Below are positions 15,056 to 21,241 of a DNA stretch of 21,241 bases, one piece after another. The number at the start of each line of letters is the position of its first letter. Within the stretch, counting starts at the first letter, position 1. The stretch comes from an uncultured Verrucomicrobiales bacterium. GTDB lineage: Bacteria > Verrucomicrobiota > Verrucomicrobiia > Verrucomicrobiales > Akkermansiaceae. The DNA lies in NCBI GenBank assembly GCA_937905985.1, contig CALCWC010000146.1:1-21241 (forward strand), read 5' to 3'. The notes below the pieces were generated by a model. That model did no database searches, had not been told where the DNA came from, and saw nothing but the letters and a program-made list of their open reading frames with translations. Position numbers and translations under genes: made by a program.

Positions 15056-18000
15056 ATGAAATTACATCTCCCCAAGATGCTCGCGGCTGCGGTGCTTGCA
15101 GCCATTACCTCCGTTGGTAACCTGACCTGCGCGGCTGAACCTGTGGACGCCACGTTCACCACCACCAACTCGGTTACCACTCCGGTCAACAATTTCTGGG
15201 CCAACGGATTCACCTGCGTGCTCACCGGTGCCCGCCTGGCGACGACCAGCGAGCCGACGGGCGTTCCCATCTCGCGTTGCGAGACGGTGACCCTTCAATC
15301 CATCACCTCCAATATCCGTGCGTCCGCAGCGGGAGGCACCGGCCTGGCGCTGGTGAGCAGCACCGGCGAGGTGCTTTCCCTGGCGACCAACTCCGCCAGC
15401 GCGGCGGGAGACTTCACCTGGACGTTCACCAATGCCACAGTGGCGACGGGTTCCGCCATCTACTTCGCCTACTACGATGCAGCCAATACCAACGTTGTGG
15501 TTGGGTATACGCTCCAGACCGGTGGTGCAGGCGATCTTTTCAAAGCAGGCGCCGGCACCCTCCGCAACTACGGCGGCACGTCAGATTATGCAACCTGCGC
15601 TTTCCTGGGTAGCAACAATGTACAAGACTTAACTCCCCAGAACTCACAGTACGCACCCTACCTGGTGATTACGACCACGGGATCCGCCACCCCGCTAGAC
15701 CAGTACAACTGGAAGGGCACCGGCACCACGGCCGCCTGGGACACCACCAGCAAGAACTGGCTGGTGGGCGAAACCGCAGGCAACTACGTGAACTCCACCG
15801 ACGGCATCGTCAACTTCGGCGACGGCACGGTTGCCAAGGAAGTGACCGTGAACGAGGCGATTGAGGCAGGCACGGTGAACGTGAGCGACAACTACACGTT
15901 CAAGGTTGGCACGAGCGGCAACCTGATCATGAAGAGCGTGGTTGCGGACGGCTACACCGTCACGATGGACGGCGAGGGAACCATCAGCCTGGGCACCGTC
16001 AGGGGCACGCTTGCCATCAGCAGCGGCACCACGGTGGCTATGAGCACCATGCCGGACCTTGCCGCCGTCACCATGGAGGATGGCGCCACATTGGATTTGA
16101 GCAGCTTCTCCGCGAGCATTGGCAACATCAAGAGCATTGCCAGCGGTGTCACCGGCGACAAGACTGTGCGTATCAGCGCTGAGGGCGAGCGCACGTTCGA
16201 CAACGGGCAGACCACAAACCTGCTCACCAACCTGGAGTTCATCACCAGTAGCGAATTCAACGGCAGCGGCTGGTCCGCGGAACGTGTGGGCCACGTCTTA
16301 AACGTGGGTGACGGCTCGCAGGCGGCCAGCATCAAGGTTGCCCAGGATTTGCGCCTGGAATCCAAGCTAACCCTGAACATCGCGTCCGGCAGCTCCGCGG
16401 TTGTGGGCGGCGAGCTGATACTGGGACATAAGCAGACCGGGAATCCCGGGCTCGTGAACGTGAACGGCGGCACCCTCACGGTGGGCCACATCAGGCCCTG
16501 GGATGCCACCACCCCCAACACCGTCAGCCTTTATGACGGCACCCTGGAAATCACGCAGTCCGGCGAGGTGTTCACCGGCGACGGTGCCACCAGCACCGTG
16601 ACCACGTTCGCGTCCTCCGGCGCCTCCACCGTGAAGAACCTTTCCGGCGGAGACATCACGTGGAACCACGCTGCAACGGTGGACGGCACGCTGACGCTGG
16701 ACACCGGCGCGCAGAACGCAACCTTCGCGGGCGCACTGGAAGGAGCCGGCACCCTCGACAAGGCGGGCGCGGGCACGCTCGTGCTCGAGATACCGGTGCT
16801 TCCCCCTGCAACCACAAGCGATCCGATACCGACCAACGCGGCCACCACCGTGGGGGTCACGGTTTCCGAAGGCACGCTGAGGCTCGGCACGGCAGAGCTG
16901 GAGATACCCACCATCACCGTGGGTGCCGGCGCCACGCTGGATGCCACCGGAGAAGTCTCCACCAAGACGGCTGTCACACTGGGAGCGGGCTCCACGCTTG
17001 CCGTGGGCGAATCCGGTCTCGTGCTGCTGGATGATTCCTCGCTCAACCTTCCCGGCACCGGCACCTTCAAGTTCCAGTACGGAGGTACCGTCGGGTCCCA
17101 GGTGGTCATAGCCACCGGGTTGAGCATCGACCACATCTCCGGCGTCACGTTCACCCAGGATGCCTCCACCGGGGAATGGTATGCGGATGCCTCCTGCGTG
17201 ACGGTGGACGCGCCGCTGCAGGCCCTGAACCAGCTGCGCCTGCTGGGCACCGGCGACCTGGTGCTCACGAAAGCGACAGGCGGCGGCAGCTACTGGGGCG
17301 CGGGCAAAGAGAGCGGCCCATGGGATTTGAGCACGGAGAACTGGGCCAAGGCGGACGGTGACACAGCCTCCGGCACCTTCACAAACGGCTCCGACGCCTA
17401 CTTCACCGCCAACGGCGGCGGCGGTGAAATCTCCGTGGGCACGGGTATCGATGTGACCACCATCTACGTCTCCGGCAGCAAGGCATACACCTTCACGAAC
17501 GCAGACCGCCTGACCATCAGCGGCGGCATCAACGTCTCGGATTCCGGCAAGGCCACCTTCGACAAGCTCGGCGGTGAAATCAAGAGCATCAGTATTGCGG
17601 ATGCCGACAGCGCCCTGACCGTGAGCAACGGCGGGGCAAGCGTCCAGACCCTCAACAATGCGGGCACCCTGACCGTGAAGGACACGCTCACCCTCAAGAC
17701 TGCCACCACCAACGGCGGCAACGTGACGGCCAAGAATCTGACCCTGACCGGTGAGAACGCCTTTGCCGCCGTGAATGTGGCCGGCACCGTTTCCGGGGCC
17801 GCGTCCATCAAGGTGGGCGGCACCTCCGTCATCGGCACGCTGAGCGGCGTGAACAAGCTCAACCTCGCGGACGGCACGCTCAAGCTGGATGCGGCCACCG
17901 GGCTGAATGAGACCACGCTCTCCGGTGCCCTCACCGCCGGCGGGGGCGTGGGCTTGGGCAGCGTCGCCATGAATCACGGTTCCTCCATCCAGAGCACCGG

Positions 18001-20980
18001 GGAGGTTTCCGCCTCCGGCATCACTGTGACCGGCACCGCCGATATCCTGGCCGGCACCAAGCTGCAGACCGCCACCGTGGGCGGCACCGGCACCCTGAAG
18101 GTAGCCAGCGGCAGCACCGTGGGCGGCAGCAATCTCTCCGTGGCGGACAACGCCACGCTGGAACTGCTGGAAGGCTCCACGCTTGCCAACACCGGCGCGC
18201 TTTCCGTGGCGGGCAAGGTGATTGCCGGCAACGGCATCAACCTGGGCACGGCGAACGTATCCGGCACGCTGCAGACGAGCGGCGGCGTCGGGGCCACTGC
18301 ACTGACGCTCTCGGGCGGCACGCTGACCTCCACCGGCACGCTTACTGTGGACAACAACCTCACCGTGAACGGCGCGGCCTCGGTGGAAAACGTGGTCATC
18401 GGCGGCAACCTGGCGATGGGGGCCGCTTCCGGCGCGCTCACCGCCACCGGCACGCTGGATGCCGGCACCATTACGCTGGGCCGCGTGAGCGCGGCGGAGT
18501 GCTACATCACGGCGAACGCGCTTGGCACAACCGCCACGGACTTCGTGGTGGACGAGGCATACATCACCTCCCAGGGCTTCGGGGTGGGCACCGTCATCAC
18601 CCTGGCAGACCTGGCAACCGACTTCGCCGGTTCGGTGACCATCAACGGAAAGTCCTCCTTCACGGATGACAACCGCCGCGTCTACACCATCGCGAAGAAC
18701 AGCGGGGACCATGACATCGTCCTGACCGTAGAGCAGCAGGAGAGCGGCTTTGTGTGGACCGGCAACGAGGACACCCTCTGGAGCACCAGCGGCAACTGGA
18801 GCGGCGGCACTGTGCCGGGCAGCGAAGATTGGGTGCAGGTGATGAACGACACCCACCCCCATGATATCGAGCTTGACGGTGATGCCGAGGTTTCCTATTT
18901 CTCCGTCTCTGCCACCGATGCAACCCTGCGCGGTAATCACACCCTGGAGGTAGGCAGCGCGCTGGAGGTGAACGTGAACGGCATACTCTACGTGGGCGAC
19001 GCCAGCACCCCGACCGCGATTGAGACCCCCACCGCCACAATCAACGGCACTCTCGTTGTGCAGCCGAGGTCTACGGTGCAGGCGGATGCCACCACCATCA
19101 ACGGTGGTACCCTGAACGTGAACAACGCCTCCTACATTGCTGAAACAATCGACATGTCGGAAGGCGCCCTGCGCACCTCTTCAGACTCCTTCGTTGTCAC
19201 CGGCCAGCTCAACGGCGACGAGGATTCCATAGTGGGCGGTTATGTCATCATTACCGGCACGGGCGGCCGCTACACCGGCGAGTATGACGCAGCCTACATC
19301 GACATTGACGACGATGCGGAAGCCGTTCTGTACGCGGGCGAGGGCCTGACCCTGGGCGGGGACGGCACTGTCAAGCTGCAGTACCGCGGCGACACAGCCA
19401 TTGACGGCATTGATGCAGACGAGCTCACCATTCTCCTGAACGATCCCAACTCCAGCAGCATCGGCAGCACGCTCGAGTTGCGGGAAAGCTCCTGGCTGGA
19501 GGAGGGCAGCGTGGAGTTCGGCATGTCCGCCGTTCAGAGCGCCAAGACGCTCGGTATCGGTGCTCCGGTCATCCTGGAAGGCGACCTCGTCCTGGGCGAT
19601 GAGGCCCAGGTGGTGGTGAACCAGGACCGCGACACGGACAAGGGCAAGGTCATGCAGGTGGGCAACTACGGCGAGACCCGTAACCTGGTGCTGGCGCGCT
19701 TCGGCTCGCACGACACCAACACGCAGAACGTGCAGCTCATCGGCGACCTGTACGGCAAGTACTTCAAGAACGCCCGCATTGAGCACGGCGCTCTGCTGGT
19801 TGACATGAACGACACCTACTACCAGACCATCAGCGGCGCCACCAGCTTCAACGGGCGCGCCGGGGCCGGCATGCTGGACGACGCGCTGGTGGAGCTCAAC
19901 CCGCAGGCCTACGAGGACACCTGGAACGGCGACCTGGCTGCCGTGATGAACGCGCTTGACAACGGCGCGTACACCGCGGGCGAGGCGGACCGCATCCTGG
20001 CCGCCATGAGCGGCGCATCCCACGCCGCCATGGGCGCCGCCTGGAGCCGCGACGTGGACCGCCAGCTGCGCGCCATCCGCAACCGCACCACCTCCATGGG
20101 TGTGGCCGAGTGCGTGGTGAACGAGGATATGCCCTTCATCAACGTCTGGATCAACGCTGAAGGCGACTACACCAAGCTCAACAACGACGGCACCCTCGCC
20201 GGCTACAAGCTCTCCAGCTGGGGCGGCACCGTGGGCGTGGATGTGGACTTCACCAACCGCTTCACCATGGGCCTGGCAGTCACCGCCATGAGCGGCGACT
20301 TCACCGCCTGCTCCGCAGACAACGCGGAGGGCGACCTGGACCGCCTGTACGTGTCGGTCTTCGGCCGCTACACGCACCGCGCCTGGACGCACACGCTCGT
20401 GGGCACGTTCGGCATGGCGGACACCAACCTGAAGCGCACCGTTGACTACGGCACGGGCAGCTACACGACGAATTCCAGCTCCGACGGCACCGCCTTCGGC
20501 CTGATGTACGAAGTGGGCTACACCGTTGCGCTGAACGAGAACGCCACCACCTGCCTGCAGCCGGTGCTCAACCTGAGCTACCGCCACAGCTCGCTGGACG
20601 GCTGCTCGGAGTCGGGCACGGATGCCGCGCTGCGCGGCGACGATGTGGACATGGATGTGTTCACCATCGCCTTGGGCGCACGCCTGCAGAGCGTAGTGGG
20701 TACCAGCGTGTACAACCGCTCCTCCATCTTCGAGGGCCGCGTGCTGTGCAAGCTTGATGCCGGCGACCGCGAAGCCTCCACGCACAACTCCTTCGTGAAC
20801 GTGGGCAACAAGCGTGAGGTGCGCAGCTCTGAGATGGGCGCATTCGGCCTGGAACTCGGTGCTGGTCTCGTGGTGCCGATTGCCGAGGACGGCGGCTCCA
20901 TCTTCTTCGATGTCTCCGCGGAAATCCGCGACAAGTACACCGAGGTGAACGGAACAGTCGGATACCGATACAACTTCTGA
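15056..20980 (+). CDS. Giant autotransporter (type Va) with beta-helix passenger
   Basis: A 1974-residue surface protein. Residues 1-27 are a Sec signal peptide (basic start, Ala/Leu core, likely cut near CAA/E). The passenger is a long run of short Gly/Thr/Ser/Ala/Val-rich strands (GTLTV-, GGTL-type turns), as in beta-helical autotransporters. Three W-x-G...W...W modules punctuate it, starting at W219, W747 and W1234. A helical linker (about 1655-1690, ASHAAMGAAWSRDVDRQLRA) precedes the translocator barrel (about 1694-1974). The barrel has alternating aromatic/small strands and ends in GYRYNF, with the terminal Phe that the BAM machinery recognises. The barrel should insert in the outer membrane and thread the passenger out, where adhesion or a mucus-related role is possible but unproven. 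It has its own promoter and terminator, so it is a single-gene unit. Confidence 0.93.
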   Translation: MKLHLPKMLAAAVLAAITSVGNLTCAAEPVDATFTTTNSVTTPVNNFWANGFTCVLTGARLATTSEPTGVPISRCETVTLQSITSNIRASAAGGTGLALVSSTGEVLSLATNSASAAGDFTWTFTNATVATGSAIYFAYYDAANTNVVVGYTLQTGGAGDLFKAGAGTLRNYGGTSDYATCAFLGSNNVQDLTPQNSQYAPYLVITTTGSATPLDQYNWKGTGTTAAWDTTSKNWLVGETAGNYVNSTDGIVNFGDGTVAKEVTVNEAIEAGTVNVSDNYTFKVGTSGNLIMKSVVADGYTVTMDGEGTISLGTVRGTLAISSGTTVAMSTMPDLAAVTMEDGATLDLSSFSASIGNIKSIASGVTGDKTVRISAEGERTFDNGQTTNLLTNLEFITSSEFNGSGWSAERVGHVLNVGDGSQAASIKVAQDLRLESKLTLNIASGSSAVVGGELILGHKQTGNPGLVNVNGGTLTVGHIRPWDATTPNTVSLYDGTLEITQSGEVFTGDGATSTVTTFASSGASTVKNLSGGDITWNHAATVDGTLTLDTGAQNATFAGALEGAGTLDKAGAGTLVLEIPVLPPATTSDPIPTNAATTVGVTVSEGTLRLGTAELEIPTITVGAGATLDATGEVSTKTAVTLGAGSTLAVGESGLVLLDDSSLNLPGTGTFKFQYGGTVGSQVVIATGLSIDHISGVTFTQDASTGEWYADASCVTVDAPLQALNQLRLLGTGDLVLTKATGGGSYWGAGKESGPWDLSTENWAKADGDTASGTFTNGSDAYFTANGGGGEISVGTGIDVTTIYVSGSKAYTFTNADRLTISGGINVSDSGKATFDKLGGEIKSISIADADSALTVSNGGASVQTLNNAGTLTVKDTLTLKTATTNGGNVTAKNLTLTGENAFAAVNVAGTVSGAASIKVGGTSVIGTLSGVNKLNLADGTLKLDAATGLNETTLSGALTAGGGVGLGSVAMNHGSSIQSTGEVSASGITVTGTADILAGTKLQTATVGGTGTLKVASGSTVGGSNLSVADNATLELLEGSTLANTGALSVAGKVIAGNGINLGTANVSGTLQTSGGVGATALTLSGGTLTSTGTLTVDNNLTVNGAASVENVVIGGNLAMGAASGALTATGTLDAGTITLGRVSAAECYITANALGTTATDFVVDEAYITSQGFGVGTVITLADLATDFAGSVTINGKSSFTDDNRRVYTIAKNSGDHDIVLTVEQQESGFVWTGNEDTLWSTSGNWSGGTVPGSEDWVQVMNDTHPHDIELDGDAEVSYFSVSATDATLRGNHTLEVGSALEVNVNGILYVGDASTPTAIETPTATINGTLVVQPRSTVQADATTINGGTLNVNNASYIAETIDMSEGALRTSSDSFVVTGQLNGDEDSIVGGYVIITGTGGRYTGEYDAAYIDIDDDAEAVLYAGEGLTLGGDGTVKLQYRGDTAIDGIDADELTILLNDPNSSSIGSTLELRESSWLEEGSVEFGMSAVQSAKTLGIGAPVILEGDLVLGDEAQVVVNQDRDTDKGKVMQVGNYGETRNLVLARFGSHDTNTQNVQLIGDLYGKYFKNARIEHGALLVDMNDTYYQTISGATSFNGRAGAGMLDDALVELNPQAYEDTWNGDLAAVMNALDNGAYTAGEADRILAAMSGASHAAMGAAWSRDVDRQLRAIRNRTTSMGVAECVVNEDMPFINVWINAEGDYTKLNNDGTLAGYKLSSWGGTVGVDVDFTNRFTMGLAVTAMSGDFTACSADNAEGDLDRLYVSVFGRYTHRAWTHTLVGTFGMADTNLKRTVDYGTGSYTTNSSSDGTAFGLMYEVGYTVALNENATTCLQPVLNLSYRHSSLDGCSESGTDAALRGDDVDMDVFTIALGARLQSVVGTSVYNRSSIFEGRVLCKLDAGDREASTHNSFVNVGNKREVRSSEMGAFGLELGAGLVVPIAEDGGSIFFDVSAEIRDKYTEVNGTVGYRYNF

Positions 20981-20981
20981 T

Positions 20982-21009
20982 GTACTAGGTACTATGTACT
21001 GAGTACTAT
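20982..21009. repeat. Four tandem 7-bp GTACTNN repeats
   Basis: GTACT starts at 20982, 20989, 20996 and 21003, exactly seven bases apart (GTACTAG, GTACTAT, GTACTGA, GTACTAT). It begins two bases after the autotransporter stop. Confidence 0.8.
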
Positions 21010-21020
21010 TTGAAAGTTAG

Positions 21021-21078
21021 GCGGCTTCCGCCGCGAAATTCAAATCCCCATTCGGCCATGTGCCGAATGGGGATTTTT
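21021..21078 (+). terminator. Autotransporter terminator
   Basis: A small GCGGC/GCCGC hairpin (21021-21034) precedes a perfect 15-bp stem, AAATCCCCATTCGGC (21042-21056) / GCCGAATGGGGATTT (21062-21076), with loop CATGT and five T's ending at 21078. The A's at the start of the stem could allow some termination from the other strand too. Confidence 0.9.
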
Positions 21079-21119
21079 GGTACTCCGCCAGATTTTTGGG
21101 TGGACATAAATTACCAGGA

Positions 21120-21241
21120 ATAAACGCTCGGAGAGGAGCAAGCGTTGGCGCCCCGAACCACCCCGGCAAGCGGGGTTATGGGGATTGGTTGACATGCGGG
21201 GACACCCCACAGGTTGATTCGGGCGCGCCTCACGCGCCCTC
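21120..21241. repeat. Hairpin-rich intergenic repeat at the window end
   Basis: Contains AACGCT/AGCGTT arms (21123-21146), CAAGCGTTGGCGCCCC (21139-21154), an ACCCC/GGGGT hairpin, GATTGGTTGACATGCG (21183-21198), GGGGACACCCC and GGGCGCG/CGCGCCC (21221-21239). Several words are reverse complements of those at 7809-7891. No gene is seen after 20980. Confidence 0.5.

Noticed and set aside
16367..18940. 857-codon and other long antisense frames opposite the autotransporter
   Set aside because: Low-complexity Gly/Ala/Val/His products mirroring the repetitive passenger codons; no start signal or family motif.

Overview
The window looks like a chromosomal segment of a gut verrucomicrobium, most likely an Akkermansia relative. 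This is inferred from three things: the very G+C-rich backbone, the general scarcity of Shine-Dalgarno sequences before start codons, and a giant autotransporter whose export signal begins MKLHLPK, a start I associate with Akkermansia surface proteins. No database search was possible.

The left third (1-7.8 kb) is an accessory, defence-like region. It holds a protein of about seventeen ankyrin repeats that are only 30 residues long; a small, apparently frameshifted gene; and an A+T-rich, clearly foreign GmrSD-type (DUF262 plus HNH) nuclease-like gene. These are followed by a single-HKD phospholipase D-like nuclease with a Cys/His knuckle, fragments of decayed genes, and an AbiE type IV toxin-antitoxin pair on the minus strand. 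The AbiE pair has a perfect 16-bp inverted repeat wrapped around a TTGACA -35 box just upstream of its first gene. A short orphan reading frame with a strong terminator, and a mosaic of hairpin-forming intergenic repeats, separate this region from the next.

The middle (8.0-14.8 kb) is a self-contained multidrug efflux operon on the plus strand: MarR-type regulator, periplasmic adaptor lipoprotein, AcrB-type RND pump and NodT/OprM-type outer-membrane channel. It starts at a strong sigma70-like promoter and ends in a nested-hairpin terminator. Together the products should form a regulated tripartite pump across the double membrane.

The right third (15.1-21.0 kb) is one 1974-residue autotransporter: signal peptide, a long Gly/Thr-rich beta-helix-like passenger punctuated by three W/W/NW modules about 500 residues apart, and a C-terminal 12-strand-type barrel ending in Phe. 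It has its own promoter, a 33-nt pyrimidine tract upstream, and a strong terminator downstream. The last 120 bases are another hairpin-rich intergenic repeat, related to the one at 7.8 kb but in inverted orientation.

The best candidates for something undescribed are the ankyrin / small frameshifted ORF / GmrSD-like / PLD / AbiE neighbourhood and the 30-residue ankyrin array.
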